From an uncultured Chitinophagaceae bacterium (GTDB taxonomy: Bacteria > Bacteroidota > Bacteroidia > Chitinophagales > Chitinophagaceae), in assembly GCA_937981995.1 (NCBI GenBank), contig CALJNC010000011.1, positions 1 to 64,000 on the forward strand: a DNA stretch of 64,000 nucleotides, read 5' to 3'. This document shows positions 9,343 through 17,416 of the stretch, one piece after another (position 1 is the first letter of the stretch; each line of letters opens with the position of its first letter). The position numbers and the translations under genes are program-made. Below the pieces are notes generated by a model. The model was given only the letters and a program-made list of their open reading frames with translations, ran no database searches and was not told the DNA's origin.

Positions 9343-9723
9343 CTACTCATTAGGCTTAGAAAAGATTGGCTTCATTTTTAACCAACGCTTAGTCAAGCTA
9401 CTAACCTTCCATTCGGTTGTAGTTGTATCTATCCAATTTTTATAGCTCAAACGTATCGTTGAATCAGAGGTTAGTTCCCAGCTACCTTCAAAATTTCTAT
9501 ACGTAATGGGTGGTGTGCCGCACCAACCAGCATTTTGTCTCACAATCAACTTACCTCCCTTTTTAAATATGAAACATCGTCCTTTGGGTATAGATCGTTG
9601 TTTAGCGTAGGCAGCCTTTTCGCCATGGTAAACCCAAGTACCTATTAAGTTATTCGTGTCAATTTTAAAAGAAGCACATACAGTGAATACGATTAATAAA
9701 AGGATACTGTTTTTAAACTTCAT
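9343..9723 (-). CDS. Secreted lipocalin-like protein, paralogue of the next gene
   Basis: The start is placed at 9723 (MKFKNSILLLIVFTVCAS signal peptide); an ATG 11 codons upstream exists but spoils the signal. The 126 residues contain LIGTWVYHG, a FxFKKGGKL hairpin and GSWELTSDSTIRLSYKNWIDTTTTEW. The adjacent protein has the same layout (FEGRWWFSP, FTKDGKL, GNWKVTSDSTIAVEYNTCIDRTFAVW). The G-x-W start and strand pattern suggest a lipocalin-like fold. Function is unknown. Confidence 0.65.
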   Translation of the reverse strand: MKFKNSILLLIVFTVCASFKIDTNNLIGTWVYHGEKAAYAKQRSIPKGRCFIFKKGGKLIVRQNAGWCGTPPITYRNFEGSWELTSDSTIRLSYKNWIDTTTTEWKVSSLTKRWLKMKPIFSKPNE

Positions 9724-9791
9724 ATAATACAGATGCATAAATATCGAATTTTCCATAAAGATTAGATACGTACTAAAATAGATAAACCCAG

Positions 9792-10181
9792 TTATTCATA
9801 ATCTCCGGCATAGTGCGAAAGCTTAAATCTAATTTTACCATTCTTCCCTCGGCTTACAACCCATACAGCAAAGGTCCTATCAATGCAAGTATTATATTCA
9901 ACCGCAATGGTAGAGTCAGAGGTAACTTTCCAGTTTCCTTCTTTGCTAACCTCTTTTTCGTCTTGTAATCCACAAACGTCTTTACTCTGTTTAAAGTCCA
10001 GTTTGCCGTCTTTTGTAAATACAAAGTAGGATCTCTTTCTTGGTACAAACTCTACTTTTTCATAAAAACCTGTATACGGGCTAAACCACCATCGTCCTTC
10101 AAATTCATTCTTATTAATTTTAAAACTACTTAGCCCTAAAAGTAAAATAATAGATACTGCAACTAATTGGTAGGCACGCAT
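9792..10181 (-). CDS. Secreted lipocalin-like protein, paralogue of the downstream gene
   Basis: This 129-residue protein has an N-terminal hydrophobic segment and the same G-x-W / DGKL / TSDSTIA / CIDRTFAVW layout as the gene 68 nt downstream, so the two arose by tandem duplication. Both carry a Cys near the DGKL hairpin (VCGL here, WCGT in the partner). It overlaps the stop of the upstream regulatory-domain gene by one base, suggesting translational coupling. Confidence 0.65.
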   Translation of the reverse strand: MRAYQLVAVSIILLLGLSSFKINKNEFEGRWWFSPYTGFYEKVEFVPRKRSYFVFTKDGKLDFKQSKDVCGLQDEKEVSKEGNWKVTSDSTIAVEYNTCIDRTFAVWVVSRGKNGKIRFKLSHYAGDYE

Positions 10182-10813
10182 TATCGCTGTCGTTTATAAT
10201 CTCCTCGTTTCCAGGATTTAAAAAACTCAGCCCAATTCAGCGGATTAAAAATCGTCATAGGTGGCTGTCCGCCTGCCCAAGAACTACGTTTTACAGCTTG
10301 CGCTTGGTAATAATCTAAATGCTCATTTCCATCTCTTGGCAAAATTAATGCCAAGGCACGAATCGTATTTACCTCCGTATTACGCCGCGCCATTTCAATT
10401 TGATCTGGCGGGATATCCCACTTTACAAAAGCTCGCTCAAATTCCTCGCGGCTCATTACTGGTCGTATTATAGTAGTAGGCAGGTAAAATGTATCCTGCG
10501 ACATTAATTGAATTACAGAATAACGCGGTTGTGTTAGCGAATCAGGAATGGTGTACTGTTTCTTTTTATACCCCATACAGCTAAACTCAAGATTTGATCC
10601 TTTGGGCGCTATAATAGAAAAAACCCCCTTTCTGTTACTCACTACGCCACGATCAGTTCCTGCCAATGTAATAGATACATAAGGCAAATAGCGTAAACTA
10701 TCAGAACTCATAATGACACCTGTCAATTCAACCATATCGGTAAAACCAATTTGAGCATGAGCTTTAGGCAGTGCACAACAAGCAAGGACTATATAAAGTA
10801 TAATTTTTTTCAA
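10181..10813 (-). CDS. Secreted carboxypeptidase-regulatory-like domain protein
   Basis: The 210 residues begin with a signal peptide (MKKIILYIVLACCALPKAHAQ) from a TTG start at 10813. A CarboxypepD_reg-like beta-sandwich spans about residues 28-100 (VELTGVIMSSDSLRYLPYVSI ... NRKGVFSI ... LEFSCMGYKKK). The C-terminal part (about 115-210) carries the charged EEFERAFVKWDIPPD pattern. A homologous architecture occurs at 43062-43775. The protein is probably located in the periplasm or outer membrane; its ligand is unknown. Confidence 0.7.
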   Translation of the reverse strand: MKKIILYIVLACCALPKAHAQIGFTDMVELTGVIMSSDSLRYLPYVSITLAGTDRGVVSNRKGVFSIIAPKGSNLEFSCMGYKKKQYTIPDSLTQPRYSVIQLMSQDTFYLPTTIIRPVMSREEFERAFVKWDIPPDQIEMARRNTEVNTIRALALILPRDGNEHLDYYQAQAVKRSSWAGGQPPMTIFNPLNWAEFFKSWKRGDYKRQR

Positions 10814-10975
10814 ATCGTTAAAACTAAAATTATCTATTCTAATTGTTACTACAAAGAAATAACGGATAAACTAATACCTGCAACTAGGCATCATAAAATT
10901 TATGTAATTGATGACTTTCAATAAGAACAAGGCATAATTTATATAGCCTACCGGCTTAAGAACTTGAAGTTGATA

Positions 10976-10983
10976 TAACTTTG
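10976..10983 (+). promoter_or_regulatory. -7 promoter box (TAACTTTG) of the mrp operon
   Basis: This is an exact TAnnTTTG match 28 nt before the mrp start. It gives a leader of roughly 20-25 nt, unlike the leaderless genes elsewhere in the window. The rest of the 198-nt gap shows no other clear feature except a short AGCC-TACC-GGCT hairpin at 10946-10957. Confidence 0.45.
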
Positions 10984-11011
10984 CAGCCACCTAACATAAG
11001 TTTTAAGCAGC

Positions 11012-12103
11012 ATGACAACGCAAAAGGTTCAAGAAGTATTGGGAAAAATCCCTGTTCCAGGCACAAACAAAGACCTGATTTACCTAAAAATGGTAGATAA
11101 GATACAAGTAGAAGATAATAAAATAAGCTTTGAGCTCACAATTGCACATGCTATGATGAAAACTCATTTACAAAAAGCATGTACCACAGCGCTACAGGAA
11201 AATTTTGGTAAGGATGTTGAAGTTGCCATTCAGTTTAATACTGAGATAGGAAGCAATCGCATGGATAAAAAAGATGTTTTACCCGGTGTAAAAAATATTA
11301 TAGCCGTAGCCTCAGGCAAAGGAGGTGTAGGAAAATCTACCGTATCTACTAACTTGGCTTTAGCACTTGCTAAAACAGGTGCTAAAGTAGGCATTATGGA
11401 TGCTGATATTTATGGTCCCTCCGTTCCCATCATGCTAGGTATACGTGGTGAACGCCCGATGATGGAAAACATAGATGGCAAAGGAAGAATTATACCTATT
11501 GAAGTAATGGGTTTAAAAGCCATGAGCATTGGATTGTTGGTTGATGATAAGCAAGCAATTGTATGGCGCGGCCCCATGGCAAGTAGCGCGTTAAAACAAT
11601 TTGTAACCGATGTAAACTGGGGCGAATTAGATTACTTAGTAATTGATTTACCACCCGGAACAGGAGACATTCATTTAACCATGGTACAAACTATACCGGT
11701 TACAGGAGCGCTAATTGTAAGCACACCGCAAGAGGTGGCTATGGCAGATGCCAAAAAAGCTATTATGATGTTTGATGGTCCGCAAATCAAAGTTCCTATT
11801 TTGGGCTTGGTTGAAAATATGGCTTACTTCACACCGGCAGAATTGCCTGATAACAAATATTATATTTTTGGCAAAGACGGAGGTAAAACCTTGGCCGATC
11901 AATTTGAGATTTCATACCTAGGTCAAATACCACTAGTACAAAGCATACGAGAAGGTGGTGACGAGGGTAAACCTGCCGTACTAAACGACGAGGATAAAAT
12001 TACCCAAGAAGCTTTTACTAAACTAGCAGAAAAAGTTGCTCAGTGTGTAAGCATTCGTAATGCAAACCTAGACCCTACTAAAATTGTAGAAATGACTACC
12101 TAA
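11012..12103 (+). CDS. Mrp/NBP35-family P-loop iron-sulfur carrier
   Basis: Proteins of this family (ApbC/Mrp) carry and transfer Fe-S clusters. The 363 residues contain an N-terminal MIP18/DUF59 domain (about 1-85) and a deviant-Walker ATPase domain with ASGKGGVGKST, the switch DADIYGPS and LVIDLPPGTGD. The usual CxxC cluster ligand is replaced by ENMAYFTPAELPDNKYY, a form I recall from other Bacteroidota Mrp proteins. The stop overlaps the next start (TAATG), so mrp, the thiamine-binding gene and pyrF form an operon. Confidence 0.88.
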   Translation: MTTQKVQEVLGKIPVPGTNKDLIYLKMVDKIQVEDNKISFELTIAHAMMKTHLQKACTTALQENFGKDVEVAIQFNTEIGSNRMDKKDVLPGVKNIIAVASGKGGVGKSTVSTNLALALAKTGAKVGIMDADIYGPSVPIMLGIRGERPMMENIDGKGRIIPIEVMGLKAMSIGLLVDDKQAIVWRGPMASSALKQFVTDVNWGELDYLVIDLPPGTGDIHLTMVQTIPVTGALIVSTPQEVAMADAKKAIMMFDGPQIKVPILGLVENMAYFTPAELPDNKYYIFGKDGGKTLADQFEISYLGQIPLVQSIREGGDEGKPAVLNDEDKITQEAFTKLAEKVAQCVSIRNANLDPTKIVEMTT

Positions 12104-12393
12104 TGGATAAAGTAAACCTAGCCATACAAGTACTCCCGTTTTCTGACAAAGAAGATAAATACACTATTATAGACAAAGCAATAGCGATTATAGCCAACAG
12201 TGGCTTAAAGCATATTGTGTGTCCTTTTGAAACAGTAGTAGAAGGTACCTATGATGAAGTAATGGAAGTAGTACAGGACATAAAACACTCTTGCCTTATG
12301 GCTGGTGCCGATGATCTAATCATTAATATGAAGCTACATGCTAAAAAAAATGGCGATGCTTTGATTGATGATAAACTTGAAAAATATTCTTAA
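12103..12393 (+). CDS. MTH1187/DUF77-family thiamine-binding protein
   Basis: The 96 residues match the small MTH1187/YkoF-like family, with MDKVNLAIQVLPFSDK at the start and the PFETVVEGTYDEVMEVVQD segment that precedes the second ferredoxin-like repeat. Family members bind thiamine or related hydroxymethylpyrimidines. The start codon overlaps the mrp stop by one base, and pyrF follows with no gap, so it is translated from the same message. No TPP riboswitch is seen upstream of the operon. Confidence 0.75.
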   Translation: MDKVNLAIQVLPFSDKEDKYTIIDKAIAIIANSGLKHIVCPFETVVEGTYDEVMEVVQDIKHSCLMAGADDLIINMKLHAKKNGDALIDDKLEKYS

Positions 12394-13203
12394 ATGAACA
12401 AGCAAACATTAGTAAAGACAATCAGACAAAAACAATCTTACCTCTGCGTAGGATTAGATAGTGATATTGAAAAATTACCACCTCACTTAAACGGAGATGT
12501 CCTTGTTTTTAATAAAGCGATTATTGAAGCAACAAAAGATTATTGTGTAAGTTATAAAGTGAATACTGCCTTTTACGAATCACAAGGTGCTGAAGGTTGG
12601 CATAACTTAATCGAGACGTTCAAAATGATTCCTGACTCGCATTTTATTATTGCAGACGCTAAGCGCGGTGATATTGGTAATACGTCTAATCAATACGCCA
12701 AAGCATTTTTTGAAAAAATGAATTGCCATGCAGTTACCGTTGCTCCTTATATGGGCAAAGACTCTTTGCAGTCATTTTTAGATTACAAAGACAAATGGAC
12801 CATTGTACTAGGTCTTACATCAAACAAAGGCGCAGAAGATTTTGAACTACAAAAGCTTGCCAATGGCAAAAAATTATATGAAGAAGTAATTAGTAAAATA
12901 AGTACTTGGGGTACGGATGAAAACCTCATGTTTGTAACGGGTGCTACACAAGCATCGCATCTTGGTGATTTACGAAAAATTATTCCGAACCATTTTTTAC
13001 TAATCCCAGGCGTAGGAAAACAAGGTGGTGATTTAAAAGCAATATCTGAAGTAGGAATGAATCATGATATAGGCATACTTGTAAACTCTTCGCGTGCGAT
13101 CATTTTTGCTAGTTCCGGCGAAGACTTTGCAGAGGCTGCCGGAAAAGAAGCAAAAAAAGTAGCTAAAAAAATGAAAGCAATCATAAATTCAAGTAATTCG
13201 TAA
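12394..13203 (+). CDS. pyrF: Orotidine 5'-phosphate decarboxylase
   Basis: PyrF makes UMP from OMP in pyrimidine synthesis. The 269 residues belong to the longer type 2 family, with the catalytic signature IADAKRGDIGNTSNQYAKAFF (Asp/Lys/Asp triad), the N-terminal CVGLDSD and the phosphate-binding PGVGKQGGD region. It directly follows the thiamine-binding gene. A GC-rich palindrome lies just after the stop. Confidence 0.94.
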   Translation: MNKQTLVKTIRQKQSYLCVGLDSDIEKLPPHLNGDVLVFNKAIIEATKDYCVSYKVNTAFYESQGAEGWHNLIETFKMIPDSHFIIADAKRGDIGNTSNQYAKAFFEKMNCHAVTVAPYMGKDSLQSFLDYKDKWTIVLGLTSNKGAEDFELQKLANGKKLYEEVISKISTWGTDENLMFVTGATQASHLGDLRKIIPNHFLLIPGVGKQGGDLKAISEVGMNHDIGILVNSSRAIIFASSGEDFAEAAGKEAKKVAKKMKAIINSSNS

Positions 13204-13225
13204 CCTGCCTACCGGCAGGCAGGTT
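13202..13225. repeat. GC-rich 9-bp palindromic hairpin with 6-nt loop
   Basis: AACCTGCCT (13202-13210) pairs perfectly with AGGCAGGTT (13217-13225) around ACCGGC, and a short A run follows. It overlaps the pyrF stop. The composition is very unlike the AT-rich surroundings. A related CCTACCGGC core occurs at 10948-10956. It may be a terminator or an interspersed palindromic repeat. Confidence 0.6.
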
Positions 13226-13248
13226 GAAAAAAGTCGTAATTTAGAAAC

Positions 13249-14514
13249 GTGTTTAGCGAAGACCTTTTACAGTTTATTTGGCAATTTAGTTTTCTTGAAA
13301 AAATAGAAGAATTAAAAACTGCAGAAGGTGAAAGATTACAAATTATTCACCCGGGTAGTATCAACACAAATGCAGGACCCGACTTTTTAAATGCCAAAAT
13401 AAAAATTGGTGAAACATTATGGGCCGGCAATGTAGAACTCCATCTAAAATCAAGCGATTGGCTCAAACATAAACATGATGAAAATAAGGCCTACGAAAAA
13501 CTCATATTGCATGTTGTTTATGAGAACGATACTGATCTCAGCCTAAATTTTCCTGTACTTGAAATAAAAAATCATATTCGCCCTACCCTATTGGAACGCT
13601 ATGAGGAGCTTATGCGTTTAGATAAGCAAATCCCCTGCCAGGCGCACTTAAAGGATATTAGCCCCCTACGCAAAACGCATATGCTTGAGCGCGTATTGAT
13701 TGAGCGTTTGGAGCGCAAAACCCAAGAGGTAGAACAACTACTACTTAAAACCAACAACCATTGGGAAGAAGTATTTTATATTTTAATAGCTAAAAATTTT
13801 GGCCTAAAAATTAATCAAGTTCCTTTTCAAAAAGTTGCTGAGAACACTCCCTTAAAACTATTTGCCAAACATAAAAATAGTTTAACTCAAATTGAAGCGC
13901 TCCTTTTTGGGCAAGCAGGATTTTTAGAACAAAATCATGAGGACGATTATTTTCAGGAGTTGAAAAAGGAATATAAATTCTATGGCAATTTATATAGCTT
14001 AAAAAATATACCGCCGCACCAAATAAATTTTTTACGCTTGCGCCCTGCTAATTTCCCAACAATCCGTTTAGCACAATTTGCAAAACTCCTTTTTCAATCA
14101 TCCCATTTACTTTCTCAAATATTGGAAACAAAAGATTTAAAAAAATTATTTAAACTATTTGATGTAACAGCTAGCACTTATTGGAATACACACTACCGCT
14201 TTGGCACAGAAAGTGAATCAGACCAAGCAAAAACCTTAGGGAAGACGTTCATTGAACTGCTTGTTATTAATACGATTATCCCCTTAGTTTTTATCTACGG
14301 AAAATCAAAAGGTGAAAACCAATATTGCGTTCGTGCCATGACGTGGCTAGAAGAACTAAAGCCCGAAAAAAACAACTTAACCAAAGCAATGCAATTAGTA
14401 GGCTTTGACCTCAAAAATGCAAAAGACTCTCAAGCACTGTTAGAATTAAAAACAAACTATTGTGATAGTAAGCAATGTTTGAAGTGCCGCATTGGATATG
14501 CTATTATGAATTAA
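13249..14514 (+). CDS. DUF2851 family protein
   Basis: The 421 residues match the Bacteroidota-typical DUF2851 family, with the N-terminal LLQFIWQF, HPGSINTNAGPDF, WAGNVELHLKSSDW and LHVVYEND. A Cys cluster (YCDSKQCLKCRIGYA) lies at the C-terminus. Translation starts at GTG 13249, 4 nt after a TAATTTAG box. The family's function is unknown. The stop overlaps that of the convergent OsmC gene (shared TTAA at 14511-14514). Confidence 0.85.
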   Translation: MFSEDLLQFIWQFSFLEKIEELKTAEGERLQIIHPGSINTNAGPDFLNAKIKIGETLWAGNVELHLKSSDWLKHKHDENKAYEKLILHVVYENDTDLSLNFPVLEIKNHIRPTLLERYEELMRLDKQIPCQAHLKDISPLRKTHMLERVLIERLERKTQEVEQLLLKTNNHWEEVFYILIAKNFGLKINQVPFQKVAENTPLKLFAKHKNSLTQIEALLFGQAGFLEQNHEDDYFQELKKEYKFYGNLYSLKNIPPHQINFLRLRPANFPTIRLAQFAKLLFQSSHLLSQILETKDLKKLFKLFDVTASTYWNTHYRFGTESESDQAKTLGKTFIELLVINTIIPLVFIYGKSKGENQYCVRAMTWLEELKPEKNNLTKAMQLVGFDLKNAKDSQALLELKTNYCDSKQCLKCRIGYAIMN

Positions 14515-14921
14515 TTAGAGTATACAAACTCAACATTCTTTTTTACATCAGGATGTAAAGAATAGTGTACAGGGCAAGTTAGGGCTGCCTTTTCAATAAC
14601 CGCTTTCTGCTTATCAGTATAAGTCTCTGTTGAAGGCAAAATCATTTTTACATTGATCGCACTAATTCTTCTTGGATTAGATTCCATTACTTTTTCTACC
14701 TCACATATAGTTCCTTCGATATTTATATCGCGATCTCTTATCGCAATGCCCATAATAGTCATCATGCAACTAGCAAAGGCAGTAGCTACTAGGTCCGTTG
14801 GACTAAACCGCTTGCCGTTACCGTTATTATCTGTAGGTGCGTCTGTTTCAATCTGTGTGCCTGATTTAAGGTGTACACACTCTGTTCTTAGGTTTTCTTT
14901 ATATTCTACTTTTGCTGTCAT
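14511..14921 (-). CDS. OsmC/Ohr-family protein
   Basis: OsmC-family proteins reduce organic hydroperoxides with two Cys residues. The 136 residues carry FSPTDLVATAFASCMMTIMG and ALTCPVHYSL, holding the peroxidatic and resolving Cys, with the surrounding sequence typical of YhfA-like or general OsmC members. The start is placed at 14921 (MTAKVEYK). An ATG 10 codons upstream adds an unnatural tail. It is divergent from the outer-membrane protein gene, with 37 nt between starts. Confidence 0.88.
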   Translation of the reverse strand: MTAKVEYKENLRTECVHLKSGTQIETDAPTDNNGNGKRFSPTDLVATAFASCMMTIMGIAIRDRDINIEGTICEVEKVMESNPRRISAINVKMILPSTETYTDKQKAVIEKAALTCPVHYSLHPDVKKNVEFVYSN

Positions 14922-14958
14922 TGCTATAATTTCCTTAAATTTACAATACATATTTATT

Positions 14959-15825
14959 TTGCGTTACTTAGTCATCATATTATCTCTTATTTTTCTTTTG
15001 CCTGCTAGTAATTTAGTAGCGCAGGATATTGGTATTACCAAAATGAGCAAGCGCCCTAAAAAAAGAAAAAAAGCACCACCCATTACACAGGAAATGGCGG
15101 GTGGCATTCGAATGAATACAGATGGTTGGAGTGTATTTCTTGAACGTGGATTTATTAACTCTTATGAAAAAAAAACCAACTACTTATGGTTGGATATTTC
15201 AGAGAAAAAAAACCCTAGGGAGTACAAACAACTCAATGAACCTTTTTCGCTTTTCTTTCCAGATGAAGTAGCACCACTCACTTATAAGTTTGGTAAGATT
15301 AATAATTTTTATCAATTTAAAATCGGTGTTGGACAAAAACGGCAACTTAGCGGCAAGCTGGATAGAAAAAACGTAGTAATTCATTGGACGTATGGTGCAG
15401 GAATTTCATTAGGCTTACTAAAACCATATTACCTAGATGTATTAGTGGAAGAAAGCAATGGAGAGCTTACACGCAAAGATGGTAATTACTATGATGAAGA
15501 CATAAAGAAATATTACGAGGAAGATTTATATGCAATATTTAGCACACAAAATCAACAGGTACAGGTAAACGCAATTGCTGGTGGCACATTTTTTACTAAA
15601 GGTTTTGGAGAGTTAAAAGTAAAACCTGGTTTAGCAGCACGCTCCGGATTTTATTTTGATTTTGCGCCAAGCAAAAAATCATTTTTAGGAATAGAAATAG
15701 GTGCTAGTGTCGAAATGTATCCTGGCAAAATTGATATCATGGCTAATCCCGATAACAATACCTCTACTTTTGTAAACTTGTATCTAGATGCTCGTTTTGG
15801 TAAACGTTGGAGCAAAGAGGACTAG
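14959..15825 (+). CDS. Predicted outer-membrane beta-barrel protein
   Basis: The start is TTG 14959 because it begins a signal peptide (MRYLVIILSLIFLLPASNLVAQ). The 288-residue product then has a basic RPKKRKKAPP linker and alternating strands typical of a small barrel (WSVFLERGF, YKFGKINNFYQFKIGVGQKRQ, GAGISLGLLKPYYLDVL), ending in YLDARFGKRW. No family name can be given with confidence. The stop overlaps the cysS stop (shared CTAG). Confidence 0.7.
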   Translation: MRYLVIILSLIFLLPASNLVAQDIGITKMSKRPKKRKKAPPITQEMAGGIRMNTDGWSVFLERGFINSYEKKTNYLWLDISEKKNPREYKQLNEPFSLFFPDEVAPLTYKFGKINNFYQFKIGVGQKRQLSGKLDRKNVVIHWTYGAGISLGLLKPYYLDVLVEESNGELTRKDGNYYDEDIKKYYEEDLYAIFSTQNQQVQVNAIAGGTFFTKGFGELKVKPGLAARSGFYFDFAPSKKSFLGIEIGASVEMYPGKIDIMANPDNNTSTFVNLYLDARFGKRWSKED

Positions 15826-17312
15826 TCTACAGAAAAACTAACTTCACCATCCTTACCGTCTTTTATTTGAATACCAGCTGCTTGCAATTCATCTCTTATT
15901 TTATCGCTCGTTGCCCAGTCTTTATTATCTCGTGCCTGCTTACGCAATGATATAATTACATTCATCACATCATCTAACTTATCATTACTACTAGCTTGCT
16001 GTGGCTCCTGCAAACCAAAAATATCAAGCAAGAAATTATTAAATGTAGTAGTCAACAATTCAATATCAGATACCTGCACTTGATCAAGTGTTGTTTGTCC
16101 TCCTTTTAAACTATTTATGATGCCGCTTAATTCAAATAAGTTAGCTAATGTTTTGGCTGAATTAAAATCATCATTCATGTTATCAGTACACCCTTTACAT
16201 AAAGCACTAATTTTTCCCGATGTTTCAGTTGGTGTTTTTGCACTTCCTACAAGGGAGGCAAGATGTCCTTTTGATTCAAATAATTTTTTCCAAGCTTTTT
16301 CCGCATCTTGTAAGCCTTTTATATTTATATCTAACTCGGAGGAGTAATGCGTTTGTAAAAACAATAAACGAATTACACTTGGGTGATATCCTTTATCTAA
16401 CAATTCATGTGTGCCCGTTACAAACTCCATGGGTAAAATTGCATTACCTAAACTCTTACTCATTTTTTGGCCATTGAAGTTGAGCATATTGGTATGCATC
16501 CAATAGCGCGCACCGCCTTCATTATAGGTTCCTTTGTTCTGTGCTATTTCACACTCATGATGCGGAAACTTTAAATCCATACCACCACCATGTATATCAA
16601 AAGATTGACCTAGGTATTTTGTACTCATTACACTACACTCCAAATGCCATCCTGGGAAACCCATACCCCAAGGAGAACGCCATTGCATGATGTGCTCCGG
16701 GCTTGCTTTTTTCCAAAGTGCAAAATCTATTGTGTTTCGCTTTTCGTCCTGACCATCTAAATCACGATAACCCGCTACTAAGTCTTCTATCTTTCTGCCA
16801 GATAATTCTCCGTAAGGATACTTCTTGTTATAAGATGTTACATCAAAATAAACAGATCCTTCTACCTCATACGCAAAACCATTTTCAATCAACTTTTCAA
16901 TCATTTCAATTTGCTCAATGATATGACCAGTAGCTGTAGGCTCAATAGAAGGCGGCTTGGCATTAAACAAATTCATAATATCATGAAAATTAGTGGTGTA
17001 CTTCTGCACTACCTCCATAGGTTCTAAGCTTTCAAGTTTCGCTGCACTTTCCATTCGGTTTACACCCTCACCTGCTGCATTAGTCAAGTGACCAGCATCA
17101 GTAATATTGCGTACATAACGTACTTTGTACCCCAGGTGCACTAGGTATCTATAAATTACATCAAAAGATGAAAACGTACGTACATTACCAATATGTGGCT
17201 CACTATATACTGTAGGACCACAAACGTATAAGCCTACGTGTGGAGCATTTAAAGGTTCAAACTTTTCTTTTTCGCGCTTATGCGTATTATAAATATGTAA
17301 CTCTGAAGACAT
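15822..17312 (-). CDS. cysS: Cysteinyl-tRNA synthetase
   Basis: CysS charges tRNA-Cys in the cytoplasm. The 496 residues show the class I HIGH-like motif (SEPHIGNVR), zinc ligands in CGPTV and HHECE, the KMSKSLGN motif and the DALR-type anticodon-binding C-terminus (RKQARDNKDWATSDKIRDEL). A TATCTTCG box ends 6 nt upstream of the ATG (17319-17326), implying a near-leaderless mRNA. Confidence 0.96.
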   Translation of the reverse strand: MSSELHIYNTHKREKEKFEPLNAPHVGLYVCGPTVYSEPHIGNVRTFSSFDVIYRYLVHLGYKVRYVRNITDAGHLTNAAGEGVNRMESAAKLESLEPMEVVQKYTTNFHDIMNLFNAKPPSIEPTATGHIIEQIEMIEKLIENGFAYEVEGSVYFDVTSYNKKYPYGELSGRKIEDLVAGYRDLDGQDEKRNTIDFALWKKASPEHIMQWRSPWGMGFPGWHLECSVMSTKYLGQSFDIHGGGMDLKFPHHECEIAQNKGTYNEGGARYWMHTNMLNFNGQKMSKSLGNAILPMEFVTGTHELLDKGYHPSVIRLLFLQTHYSSELDINIKGLQDAEKAWKKLFESKGHLASLVGSAKTPTETSGKISALCKGCTDNMNDDFNSAKTLANLFELSGIINSLKGGQTTLDQVQVSDIELLTTTFNNFLLDIFGLQEPQQASSNDKLDDVMNVIISLRKQARDNKDWATSDKIRDELQAAGIQIKDGKDGEVSFSVD

Positions 17313-17366
17313 TGCTTGCGAAGATAAAGTGTAATGATTTAGATTATTGAAATGATATGATAAAGA

Positions 17367-17392
17367 AAAGCCCGCCTTTACAGACGAACTTT
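17367..17392 (-). terminator. Terminator after the modular lipoprotein gene
   Basis: On the minus strand AAAGTTCGTC pairs with GGCGGGCTTT through G-C, A-T and G-U pairs around a 6-nt loop, then TTCTTT follows. The pairing works only as minus-strand RNA, which fits the gene ending at 17417. Confidence 0.5.
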
Positions 17393-17416
17393 TATTGGAT
17401 ATAGAAAAATATTTAT

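Noticed and set aside
9768..9773. Isolated TACGTA sites (for example near 9768 and within coding genes) as further operator copies
   Set aside because: They lack the second half-site at the right spacing and the CCTTTTTA spacer; several are in coding sequence.
14653..14958. A longer N-terminus for the predicted outer-membrane protein
   Set aside because: The extra ~100 codons are antisense to the OsmC gene; the signal peptide begins at TTG 14959.
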